A DNA stretch of 64,000 nucleotides from Janthinobacterium sp. 61 (GTDB lineage: Bacteria; Pseudomonadota; Gammaproteobacteria; Burkholderiales; Burkholderiaceae_D). The position numbers were made by a program, and so were the translations under genes. The stretch is from positions 186,001 through 250,000 of the forward strand of contig NZ_PJMQ01000001.1 in the NCBI RefSeq assembly GCF_002846335.1, given 5' to 3'. Positions 26,268 through 33,285 of this stretch are shown here, in pieces. Each line of letters opens with the position of its first letter. Positions within the stretch are counted from its first letter, which is position 1. The notes beneath the pieces are model-generated. The model was not told the DNA's origin. It searched no databases and saw nothing but the letters and a program-made list of their open reading frames with translations.

Positions 26268-26283
26268 TGTGCGGCACCGAACG
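26268..26283. promoter_or_regulatory. Cluster dyad site 5
   Basis: TGTGCGGCACCGAACG matches the TGTRCG-N4-CGWACA pattern except for the last base. It is 106 bp upstream of the DUF4398 gene and about 147 bp upstream of the divergent AsmA gene. Confidence 0.4.
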
Positions 26284-26389
26284 GATATGCGGTGAGCCGG
26301 AGCCTATAACGTCATACATCAAACGCAGTTCCTGATTCCAGATGCACTGACATCACCCCTCACGCTTAACATTCTCCAGGAGAAGAAAA

Positions 26390-26794
26390 ATGACAAACCG
26401 AGATTTCAAGATTTCCCCGCTGGCCGCTTTCGCCGCATGTGCCACAGCCGTCGTCCTGATGACGGGCTGTTCCAGCATGAAAACGCCTGCCACGGCCGAC
26501 GTCGCCGTGTCGCGCGCCGCCGTCGATAACGCTGCCAGCGCCGGCGCCGCCGAACTGGCTCCCGATGAAATGCGTTCGGCCCGCGAAAAAATGCGCATGG
26601 CCAACCAAGCCTTGAAAGACCGCGACTACAAGACGGCACGTGACCTGGCCGACCAGGCGCAAGCCGATGCCAAGCTGGCGCAAAGCAAGGCCAACTCGGC
26701 CAAGGCCACCAGCGCCGCCGATGAAATCAACGAGAACATCCGCGTCATGCGCGAAGAGCTCGATCGTGCCAACCAGCAAGCCCCAAAACAATAA
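26390..26794 (+). CDS. DUF4398 domain lipoprotein
   Basis: A 134-residue lipoprotein with lipobox VLMTGCSSMK. The remainder is one long helical DUF4398 domain (ELAPDEMRSAREKMRMANQA, DYKTARDLADQAQADAKLAQ), likely a coiled coil at the inner face of the outer membrane. GGAG precedes the ATG. The OmpA-family gene follows after 37 bp and starts with the same type of domain, so the two probably act together as envelope tethers. Confidence 0.85.
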   Translation: MTNRDFKISPLAAFAACATAVVLMTGCSSMKTPATADVAVSRAAVDNAASAGAAELAPDEMRSAREKMRMANQALKDRDYKTARDLADQAQADAKLAQSKANSAKATSAADEINENIRVMREELDRANQQAPKQ

Positions 26795-26831
26795 TTAATC
26801 AATAACCAATAACAATAACCAGGACCCCATC

Positions 26832-27731
26832 ATGAAAAAAACTACTTACACCACACTTCCCGGCCTGTTGGCCATGGCCGCTTTTGTTGCCGCCTGCAGC
26901 TCCGCACCGACCACCACCAGCCTGCTCGACCAGACGCGTGGCGACTACATGGCGGCGCAATCGAACCCTATCGTGTCGACCTATGCGCCACGTGAGTTCC
27001 GCGAAGCGAGCGCTGCGCTGGAAGCGGCGAACGCGGCTGCCACGCGCCAGGAAGATAGCGAAAAAGTCGACAAGCTGGCCTACCTGGCCAAGCAAAAGAT
27101 AGCCACGGCGCAAGAAGTCGCCAAGCAGAAGGCAGCTGAGGCGGATATCGCCAACGCCGGCAAGCAGCGTGACCAATTGCGCCTTGATGCGCGCACGCAG
27201 CAGGCTGACCAGGCCACGGCCCGCGCCCAGGCGGCGCAAGCCGATGCGGAAGCAGCCAAGGCCCAGGCGCAATCGGCCGAAGCGTCGGCGCGTGACGCCA
27301 CCGCCCGCGCCGCCGCGCTGGAAGTGCAGCTGGCCGACCTGGCCGCCAAGAAAACCGAACGCGGCATGGTGATCACCCTGGGCGACGTGCTGTTTGGCAC
27401 GGACAAGGCGAACCTGACGGCCGATGGCGCGAATACGGCGCGCAAGCTGGCCGACGTGCTGAAAAACAACCCGCAGCGCACCGTGCTGATCGAAGGCTTT
27501 ACGGATAGCACAGGCGGTTCCGCGCACAATCTGGAATTGTCGCAGCGCCGCGCCGAATCCGTGCGCAATGCGCTGCTGGAGCAAGGCATCAGCCGCGACC
27601 GCATCGCCACGAAAGGCTACGGCGCCGCCTATCCGGCCGCCGGCAATGACAGCGCGGCGAATCGCCAGCTGAATCGCCGGGTGGAAATCGTTCTGTCGGA
27701 AGATAACACGGCGATTCCCGCCCGCCGATAG
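26832..27731 (+). CDS. DUF4398-OmpA fusion lipoprotein
   Basis: A 299-residue lipoprotein (lipobox AFVAACSSAP). Residues 30-185 form a DUF4398 helical region with a long Ala/Gln/Glu-rich coiled coil. The C-terminal OmpA peptidoglycan-binding domain runs from about 180 to 290 (DVLFGTDKANLTADGANTAR, IEGFTDSTGG, NRRVEIVLSE). It is likely an outer-membrane-to-peptidoglycan tether with a long stalk. Second gene of the DUF4398 operon. Confidence 0.88.
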   Translation: MKKTTYTTLPGLLAMAAFVAACSSAPTTTSLLDQTRGDYMAAQSNPIVSTYAPREFREASAALEAANAAATRQEDSEKVDKLAYLAKQKIATAQEVAKQKAAEADIANAGKQRDQLRLDARTQQADQATARAQAAQADAEAAKAQAQSAEASARDATARAAALEVQLADLAAKKTERGMVITLGDVLFGTDKANLTADGANTARKLADVLKNNPQRTVLIEGFTDSTGGSAHNLELSQRRAESVRNALLEQGISRDRIATKGYGAAYPAAGNDSAANRQLNRRVEIVLSEDNTAIPARR

Positions 27732-27822
27732 TATTGGGTCGCCGCCGAGTGCGGCAGTACCCAGGCAGCACCGGCCGCAGGTCGGCCGGTGGATACCCAT
27801 GCAAGACTTGAAAGGAAACATC

Positions 27823-28359
27823 ATGACACCAACATCTGTTGAGATTCCAGCTGGCATCGATACGGCCGCCATCCGAGCTGCCGCCAAAAACCTGGACGAC
27901 GGCGCCGTGACGGCCGGCTACCAAGCCGACCGTGAGGAGTTGATCACCCTGTTGAATGGGGCGCTGGCCACCGAACTGGTGTGCATTGCGCGCTATAAAC
28001 GCCATTACTACACTGTGAGCGGGCGCGACAATGGCAGTATCAAGGCCGAGTTCCTCGAGCATGCGCAGCAGGAGCAGGAACATGCCGATTGGCTGGCCGA
28101 ACGCATCGTCCAATTGAATGGCAAACCAGATTTTAATCCTGCAACATTGCTTGCGCGTAGTCATGCCGAGTATGATGACTCCGAAGACGTGCAGAGCATG
28201 GTGCGTGCCAATTTGATCGCGGAACGGGTAGCAATCGAGTCGTATCGCCAGATGATCGTGAAAATTGGCGACAAAGACCCGACCACACGCCATTTGTTGA
28301 TCAAAATCATGGCTGTCGAGGAAGAGCACGCCGATGATATGCGCGATCTAATGGAATAG
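27823..28359 (+). CDS. Ferritin-like (bacterioferritin/Dps-type) protein
   Basis: A 178-residue four-helix protein. Metal-ligand motifs are visible: NGALATELVCIARYKRHYY (Glu in helix A), EFLEHAQQEQEHADWLAER (ExxH in helix B), ANLIAERVAIESYRQ (helix C Glu) and AVEEEHADDMRDL (ExxH in helix D), so a di-iron centre looks complete. No heme methionine is evident. The start is ATG at 27823 with GAAAGGAA upstream; a frame from 27799 is longer but lacks a good site. It likely stores iron or protects from peroxide during stress. Confidence 0.85.
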   Translation: MTPTSVEIPAGIDTAAIRAAAKNLDDGAVTAGYQADREELITLLNGALATELVCIARYKRHYYTVSGRDNGSIKAEFLEHAQQEQEHADWLAERIVQLNGKPDFNPATLLARSHAEYDDSEDVQSMVRANLIAERVAIESYRQMIVKIGDKDPTTRHLLIKIMAVEEEHADDMRDLME

Positions 28360-28417
28360 TGTTTTTGAGTAAAGTAGGTATAGTAACTACATTCATCCAC
28401 AGCTAAGGAGCTAAACC

Positions 28418-28720
28418 ATGTTGGAAAACAATATCACCACCGTCAATAACGATGTCAAAACCCTGGTCAAGGATGCGCAAGCCCTGTTCAGCGCCGCTGC
28501 CGCCCTGACCGGCGAAAAAGCCGATGAAGTGCGCGTCAAGGGTATGAAAACCCTGGACGCCGCGCTGGCCAAGGCGCATGAGGCGCAAGCATCGGCCATC
28601 GTTGCGACCAAGCAGCTCGCCTCCCAGGCTGACGGTTATGTCAAGGAAAACCCATGGCGCACGGTGGCCGTCGCCGCTGGCGTCGGCGTGCTGGTCGGCT
28701 TCATCCTGGGCCGCAAGTAA
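28418..28720 (+). CDS. DUF883 family protein (ElaB/YqjD-like)
   Basis: A 100-residue protein with an N-terminal amphipathic helical region (TVNNDVKTLVKDAQALFSAA), the signature YVKENPWRTVAVAAGVGVLV and a C-terminal tail-anchor helix ending GFILGRK. ElaB/YqjD proteins are tail-anchored inner-membrane proteins that bind ribosomes in stationary phase. It is followed after 18 bp by a YqjE-like gene, as in the E. coli yqjDEK operon. Confidence 0.88.
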   Translation: MLENNITTVNNDVKTLVKDAQALFSAAAALTGEKADEVRVKGMKTLDAALAKAHEAQASAIVATKQLASQADGYVKENPWRTVAVAAGVGVLVGFILGRK

Positions 28721-28738
28721 TCCACTGTCAGGAGCGAT

Positions 28739-29125
28739 ATGGACAAGTCTGCTTCGTCTCACCAGGGGCCGGGATTGATCGGCTCGGTCGCCGGCCTGGC
28801 CAAGAACGCCGTCGGACTGATGTTGTCGCGGCTGGAACTGGCCACCATCGAACTGTCGGAAGTGCGCAATCACATGCTGCAGCTGGTGGTCATTTTCGCG
28901 CTGGCGACGGTGGCGGGCTTGTTTGCCATCGCTTACGGCAGCGTGCTGATCGTTTTCCTGGCCTGGGATAGCCTGGGCTGGAAGATCCTGGCGATCATGA
29001 CGGTCGTGTTCGTACTGCTGGCCATCGCGCTGGTCACGTATGCGCGCGCCATGCTGCGTCAAGGAAAGTTGTCCATGCCCGCCACCATGGCGGAATTGAA
29101 GGCCGACCGCGACATGCTGATGTAA
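28739..29125 (+). CDS. Phage-holin-family / YqjE-like membrane protein
   Basis: A 128-residue protein with two membrane helices (LQLVVIFALATVAGLFAIAY and KILAIMTVVFVLLAIALVTY) and a soluble N terminus (SSHQGPGLIGSVAGLAKNAV). This is the Phage_holin_3_6/YqjE pattern. It is the middle gene of a yqjDEK-like operon. Function unknown; associated with stationary-phase or stress expression in other bacteria. Confidence 0.85.
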   Translation: MDKSASSHQGPGLIGSVAGLAKNAVGLMLSRLELATIELSEVRNHMLQLVVIFALATVAGLFAIAYGSVLIVFLAWDSLGWKILAIMTVVFVLLAIALVTYARAMLRQGKLSMPATMAELKADRDMLM

Positions 29126-29198
29126 GCTGCTGGCGGGAACCAGCCGGACCTGTGCCGGCGGGTCTCGCCATGTCCAGCCTGCCTTACGAGGAGAATTC

Positions 29199-29537
29199 AT
29201 GTCGGAACACGACAAACTGGCGGCGCAAGCCGCCCGCAAGCGCCTGCTGATCGCCCAGGGCGAAATGTACCGCGTGGGCATCGTGCATGCGCGCGCCAAC
29301 GTGGGTTATGCATTGCGTCCCGAATCGCTGCTGCAGGGCGTGGTCGAGACGGCCGTCGGCTTTGCCGGCCACCGCGTCGAATCCTTGCTGGCGCCGGGTG
29401 GCATGCGCTTGCAAGGCGCCATGCCCTACGTGCTGACGGCGCTATCGTTTATCGGACGCAAGAAGCTGGTCAAGCCGGCCCTGGTCCTTGTGGCCGTGGC
29501 CGCCGTTGCCGCCAGCTGGCTGCGCCGCAAGCGCTGA
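29199..29537 (+). CDS. Small membrane protein, YqjK position in a yqjDEK-like operon
   Basis: A 112-residue protein, basic at the N terminus (EHDKLAAQAARKRLLIAQGE), with a hydrophobic C-terminal helix (PALVLVAVAAVAASWL) and an RRKR end. Position, size and the early QAARKRLLI stretch fit a YqjK-like role, but the similarity is weak. GAGGAGAA precedes the ATG. A strong terminator closes the operon. Confidence 0.7.
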   Translation: MSEHDKLAAQAARKRLLIAQGEMYRVGIVHARANVGYALRPESLLQGVVETAVGFAGHRVESLLAPGGMRLQGAMPYVLTALSFIGRKKLVKPALVLVAVAAVAASWLRRKR

Positions 29538-29553
29538 CGCTGGAACTGCCTGG

Positions 29554-29582
29554 AACGCCGTCATCGACGGCGTTTTTTTTTT
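29554..29582 (+). terminator. Rho-independent terminator after the yqjDEK-like operon
   Basis: AACGCCGTC-ATC-GACGGCGTT is a perfect 9-bp stem followed by ten T residues. Confidence 0.9.
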
Positions 29583-29694
29583 GCCCGTACACAAGGTCCA
29601 CCACATGCCGATGCAAGCGCGGACGCAAGCGCGGGGACAATCCCTTACAATGATTCACGCCGCATTCCCCGCGGCAAACAGAGGGACCATCTTG

Positions 29695-30849
29695 ATGACG
29701 CATACGAAGACACCGATCAATCAGTTAAATCCCTCGCGCCTGCGCATCGTGCTGGTGCTGCAGGGCGGCGGCGCACTGGGCGCCTACCAGGCCGGCGTCT
29801 ACCACGCGCTGCACGAACATGGCTTGGCGCCCGACTGGGTGGTGGGCACTTCGATCGGCGCCATCAATGCCGCCATTTTGGCCGGCAACAAGCACGAGGA
29901 CAGGCTGGTGCGCTTGAAACAGTTCTGGCAGCGCGTGGCGCACCGCGACAGCATCGACATGAACCTCGTTTCAGACCAGCAGCGCCGCTCGAACATCTGG
30001 CTGGCCACGCTCGATACGGTGCTGCGCGGCGTGCCCGGCTTCTTCAAGCCGCGCGCCTTCAGCCTGTTTTCCGCAGGAATCGCCGTCAAGCCGGAAGAAG
30101 CGAGTTTTTATGACACCAGCGAACTGGCCAGCACCCTCGATGAACTGGTCGATTTCGATTACCTGAACCAGCCGGGCGGCATGCGCCTGACGGTCAATGC
30201 CCTGCGCGTCAAATGCGGCAGCCTCACCAGTTTCGACAGCCTGCAACAGCCGCTGACGGCGGAGCATATCCGCGCCAGTGGCGCTTTGCCGCCTGGCTTT
30301 GCCGGCGTGCGCGTCGATGGCGACCTGTACTGGGATGGCGGCCTGTACTCGAATACGCCGCTGGAAACCGTGCTCGACGACACGCCCCACGTCGACACCC
30401 TGGTCTTCATGGTCGACCTGTGGAGTTCGGAAGGCCCGGAACCGACCACACTGGATGAAGTGCAGACGCGGCAAAAAGATGTGACCTTCGCTTCGCGGTC
30501 GAAGCGGCATATCGCCGATTATGTCAGTACGCACACCTTGCAGCGCAAATTGCGCGAACTGTACGCCAAGCTGCCTGATACGGCGCACAACCGCCAGCAG
30601 ACGGAAGAACTGGTAGCGCTGGGCTGCGACAGCACCATGCACATCGTGCGCCTGCCATATGCGGGGCGCGACTGGCATATGGCGGCCAAGGACATCAATT
30701 TCTCCAGGGGCTCCATCGAGTGGCGCTGGGAGCAGGGCTACCAGGATGGCTTGCGCGCGATCAAGGCGGCCGGCTGGCTCGCTTTTGTCACGCAAGACAC
30801 CCCACTCGTGGTGCACGAGTTGCCCCCGTACGAACGCGACGCCGTTTAG
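29695..30849 (+). CDS. Patatin-like phospholipase with DUF3734
   Basis: A 384-residue cytosolic lipase-like protein. The oxyanion motif GGGALGAYQAG, the nucleophile elbow GTSIGAINA and the catalytic Asp in YWDGGLYSNTP form the Ser-Asp dyad. The C-terminal part (KDVTFASRSKRHIADYVSTH onward) is DUF3734, usual in this branch. The start at 29695 removes an upstream stretch without coding character that spans the terminator. Likely substrates are membrane phospholipids or polyhydroxyalkanoate-related esters; not resolvable here. Confidence 0.88.
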   Translation: MTHTKTPINQLNPSRLRIVLVLQGGGALGAYQAGVYHALHEHGLAPDWVVGTSIGAINAAILAGNKHEDRLVRLKQFWQRVAHRDSIDMNLVSDQQRRSNIWLATLDTVLRGVPGFFKPRAFSLFSAGIAVKPEEASFYDTSELASTLDELVDFDYLNQPGGMRLTVNALRVKCGSLTSFDSLQQPLTAEHIRASGALPPGFAGVRVDGDLYWDGGLYSNTPLETVLDDTPHVDTLVFMVDLWSSEGPEPTTLDEVQTRQKDVTFASRSKRHIADYVSTHTLQRKLRELYAKLPDTAHNRQQTEELVALGCDSTMHIVRLPYAGRDWHMAAKDINFSRGSIEWRWEQGYQDGLRAIKAAGWLAFVTQDTPLVVHELPPYERDAV

Positions 30850-30850
30850 T

Positions 30851-30970
30851 GACGCCTGTCAAAACCTGCTGCGTGTCGGTATAGGCGGCCTGCGATGCGC
30901 ACCGTACCTTCGTGCGGTGGCGCTTCCTGGCCACCTCTCCCTTCCGCTGGCGACGGTTTTGTCAGACGTC
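30851..30970 (-). repeat. Structured intergenic repeat, copy C
   Basis: The minus-strand copy of the repeat also seen at 6594 and 51999. Read on the minus strand it has the closing stem GACGTCTGACAAAACC / GGTTTTGACAGGCGTC, the hairpin CACCGCAC-GAAG-GTACGGTG (one C-A mismatch, 30900-30919) and the conserved GCATCGCAGGCCGC block. It occupies the gap between the convergent patatin gene and the 100-residue secreted protein gene. Confidence 0.75.
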
Positions 30971-30985
30971 GCAATAACGTGTTCA

Positions 30986-31288
30986 TCACTGCGGATGGGC
31001 CGCTACGCGCAGTTTTTCCGCGTTCGCCATGTCTTGCCGGTAAGTGTCTTGCGCATCCTTCAGGCAAGTGGCCTGCGTGGCAGACGGTTCCAGACGGCAG
31101 GCTTTTTTTGCCTCGGCCAGGGCGGCGGCAATCTCCTTGCGCAAGGTGCGCAGCTGGGCTTGCACCGTGCTGTCTTCCTGGTACCAGCGTTGCGGGTCGC
31201 CCGGCTGTGGCATGGCTGTCTGGGCCAGCGCCAGTGGGGCCAGGCTACAGGCGAACAGGACGCTCAATAGGGTGTTGTGGGTAGTCAT
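30986..31288 (-). CDS. Small secreted protein of unknown function
   Basis: A 100-residue protein with signal peptide MTTHNTLLSVLFACSLAPLA cut near LAQTA. The mature part is a charged helix (LRTLRKEIAAALAEAKKACR, CLKDAQDTYRQDMANAEKLR) with two Cys 12 residues apart, resembling one unit of the Cys-pair repeats in the protein at 32266. AGGAGGAAAG before the ATG is a near-perfect ribosome binding site. Likely periplasmic. Confidence 0.7.
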   Translation of the reverse strand: MTTHNTLLSVLFACSLAPLALAQTAMPQPGDPQRWYQEDSTVQAQLRTLRKEIAAALAEAKKACRLEPSATQATCLKDAQDTYRQDMANAEKLRVAAHPQ

Positions 31289-31310
31289 GATCTTTCCTCC
31301 TCAAAATAAG

Positions 31311-31334
31311 AAAGGCGCCGCAGCGCCTTTTTTT
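31311..31334. terminator. Terminator hairpin after the DUF3309 gene
   Basis: AAAGGCGC-CGCA-GCGCCTTT with T-runs on both strands. On the minus strand it ends the DUF3309 transcript directly at its stop codon. Confidence 0.65.
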
Positions 31335-31485
31335 ACAACCTGCCTGTCAGTAATAGCAGGATCAGTATCACGACGACCAGGCCGGCGATGCCGCTGGGGC
31401 CGTAACCCCAGTTGCGGCTATGCGGCCAGGTAGGCAGGACGCCGACCAGGGCCAGGATCAAGATGATCAGAATGATGGTGCCCAT
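31333..31485 (-). CDS. DUF3309 family tiny membrane protein
   Basis: A 50-residue protein: hydrophobic helix GTIILIILILALVGVLPTW, the conserved PHSRNWGYGPSG turn, then GLVVVILILLLLTGRL. This matches DUF3309, found in stress and cold-response clusters of Proteobacteria. AAGGAGTTGCC precedes the ATG. It lies between the 100-residue secreted protein and a glycine-zipper gene on the same strand. Confidence 0.85.
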   Translation of the reverse strand: MGTIILIILILALVGVLPTWPHSRNWGYGPSGIAGLVVVILILLLLTGRL

Positions 31486-31552
31486 GGCAACTCCTTGTTA
31501 TCGTACGATGTATGCGGGATGGCGGACGCCTGCTGGCAAGCTCCGCCGAGAA

Positions 31553-31999
31553 TTAATAGCGGTAGACGCGGCCATCAACGACGCGCACGCGGTTGCCTGG
31601 GCGCAAGTCATTCGCATTGTCCTGCACCACGGTGCGGTATTCGCCGTTGTCGAGGCGCACGCTGATCTGGTAGGCCTGCGCTTGCTGCCTGCGGCCTTCC
31701 ACCTGGTTGCCGACCACGCCGCCGGCAACGGCGCCCGCGACGGTGGCGGCCGTGCGTCCACCGCCCGAGCCTATGGTATTGCCCAGCAGGGCGCCGGCAA
31801 TGCCGCCGACCACGGCGCCGGCGCCACTGGTTTGACCGCCACCCTGCACGATCTGGATGGAATCGACGGTGCCATACATGGCGGACTCAGGCTGGTTGGC
31901 CGGATAATATTGTTGTGACTGGGAAGGGCCGGTGGCGCAACCGCTCAGTACGGCGGTGGCAGCGAGCATCAGTGCAGCCAAGGTGGCATTGGTTTTCAT
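31553..31999 (-). CDS. Glycine-zipper 2TM lipoprotein (SlyB-like)
   Basis: A 148-residue lipoprotein with lipobox AVLSGCATGP. The zipper segment is GAGAVVGGIAGALLGNTIGS and TVAGAVAGGVVGNQVEG, followed by a beta domain (YQISVRLDNGEYRTVVQ, RPGNRVRVVDGRVYRY). It is closely parallel to the glycine-zipper protein at 21995, probably a paralogue. The dyad at 32060 lies 61 bp upstream. Confidence 0.85.
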   Translation of the reverse strand: MKTNATLAALMLAATAVLSGCATGPSQSQQYYPANQPESAMYGTVDSIQIVQGGGQTSGAGAVVGGIAGALLGNTIGSGGGRTAATVAGAVAGGVVGNQVEGRRQQAQAYQISVRLDNGEYRTVVQDNANDLRPGNRVRVVDGRVYRY

Positions 32000-32059
32000 T
32001 TTATTCTCCTGACGAGGTGAGGGTGTAGTGCCATCTTAGTCATGCCCCTGTCCCCGGTC

Positions 32060-32075
32060 TGTACGCTGCCGCACG
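32060..32075. promoter_or_regulatory. Cluster dyad site 6
   Basis: TGTACGCTGCCGCACG has a perfect left half and two changes in the right half. The left part, TCTGTACGCTGCCG, is the same as in the site at 32176 read on the other strand. It is 61 bp upstream of the SlyB-like gene. Confidence 0.5.
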
Positions 32076-32175
32076 CACTTATTTCGTGTCGAAATGATAT
32101 TTTTTCCCCCGTGCGATTCACCAAAACGTTGTTATTTATCCCAGTCTGCCTCCAAGTTCTAAAATAAATTACTTG

Positions 32176-32191
32176 TGTACGGCAGCGTACA
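32176..32191. promoter_or_regulatory. Cluster dyad site 7
   Basis: TGTACGGCAGCGTACA is a perfect 6+4+6 dyad, 75 bp upstream of the Cys-repeat protein gene. Its reverse complement with flanks agrees with site 1 at nearly every position. Confidence 0.6.
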
Positions 32192-32265
32192 GAAGAGAGG
32201 CGACGATCCACGTAAAACGGTAGTCATGCCAAGCAGACATGCTTGTCACCACCAGGGAGAAATAC

Positions 32266-32820
32266 ATGAATAAAAATAAGCTTTTCACCGCCATCGTTGT
32301 CAGCCTGGCGTGCGCCGCCTGGGGCGGCCAGGCAGTGGCCGCCACGCCGGAAGCGAAAGCAGCCTACAAGGCGGCCAATGAACAGGCTGGCCTGAATTAC
32401 AAGCTTGCACATGCGGAATGCGAAAAAATCACGGGCAACCCTAAGGATGTCTGCATCGCCGAAGCGAAGGCCGTGCGCACTTACGATGAAGCAGTGGCGC
32501 AGGCCCAATATACGAATACCCTGCGTGCCTACACCAAGGCGCGCATCAAGATTGCCGATGCCAATTACGACGTCGACCTGGCCCGCTGCAATGCGCTGAC
32601 GGGCAACGACAAGGATGTCTGCGTCAAGCTGGCCAAGTCCACCAAGGTGGCGGCCCTGGCCGACGCCAAGGCGGACAAGAAAGTCATCGAAGCGCGCAGC
32701 GATGCGCGTGAAGCAAAAAGAAAAGCCGAGTACAAGGTCGCTACAGAAAAATGCGATGCATTAGCCGGCGCAGCCAAGGATGACTGTATCAAGGCTGCAA
32801 AAACCCAGTTTGGCTACTGA
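32266..32820 (+). CDS. Secreted helical protein with three Cys-x10-Cys repeats
   Basis: A 184-residue exported protein (signal MNKNKLFTAIVVSLACAAWG, cleavage near AVAA). The mature part consists of three helical repeats about 55 residues apart, each with a pair of Cys separated by ten residues: C52/C63 (CEKITGNPKDVC), C108/C119 (CNALTGNDKDVC) and C163/C174 (CDALAGAAKDDC). The pairs probably form disulfides closing helical hairpins in the periplasm. AGGGAGAA precedes the ATG, and a perfect dyad operator is upstream. Function unknown. Confidence 0.8.
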   Translation: MNKNKLFTAIVVSLACAAWGGQAVAATPEAKAAYKAANEQAGLNYKLAHAECEKITGNPKDVCIAEAKAVRTYDEAVAQAQYTNTLRAYTKARIKIADANYDVDLARCNALTGNDKDVCVKLAKSTKVAALADAKADKKVIEARSDAREAKRKAEYKVATEKCDALAGAAKDDCIKAAKTQFGY

Positions 32821-32901
32821 ACGCCATTTGGCGCGCAGTCACCACACTGGTATAAGAAGCTCATTGTGAGCACATTGATTGACCACTCCTAAGGAAAAAC
32901 C

Positions 32902-33213
32902 ATGAAATTTACTAAATCTATCGCTACTGGCCTTTTCGTCGCTTCCCTGTTCGCTGTTGCAGGTTGCGCTTCGACTCCAACCAAAGAAGGCACGGGCGAG
33001 TACATCGACGACGCGGCCATCACCACCAAAGTGAAAGCCAGCATCTTCAATGAGCCTACCCTGAAATCGACGGAAATCAACGTTGAAACCTTCAAGGGTG
33101 TGGTTCAGCTGAGCGGCTTCGTTGCCCAGCCAGCAGATGCCGCCAAAGCGGGCGAAATTACCCGTGGCGTCAAGGGCGTGAAGTCGGTGAAAAACGACAT
33201 CCGCGTCAAGTAA
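32902..33213 (+). CDS. BON domain lipoprotein (OsmY-like)
   Basis: A 103-residue lipoprotein with lipobox AVAGCASTPT and one BON domain (DDAAITTKVKASIFNEPTLK, VQLSGFV, AGEITRGVKGVKSVKNDIRV). BON domains bind phospholipid, and OsmY/DolP-type proteins protect the envelope. AAGGAA before the ATG. It fits the stress cluster; the nearest upstream dyad is before the Cys-repeat gene. Confidence 0.88.
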   Translation: MKFTKSIATGLFVASLFAVAGCASTPTKEGTGEYIDDAAITTKVKASIFNEPTLKSTEINVETFKGVVQLSGFVAQPADAAKAGEITRGVKGVKSVKNDIRVK

Positions 33214-33285
33214 TGGCATGACCTGCCGCAGTGCCCGGCTCCACGGCTGGCACTGCGGCCCTCCACCGACCGTCGCGGGAATCGC

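Noticed and set aside
29538..29694. Half of the cluster dyad (CGTACACAAGG at 29586) as an eighth operator
   Set aside because: Only one half-site is present; the partner half is missing at the required spacing.
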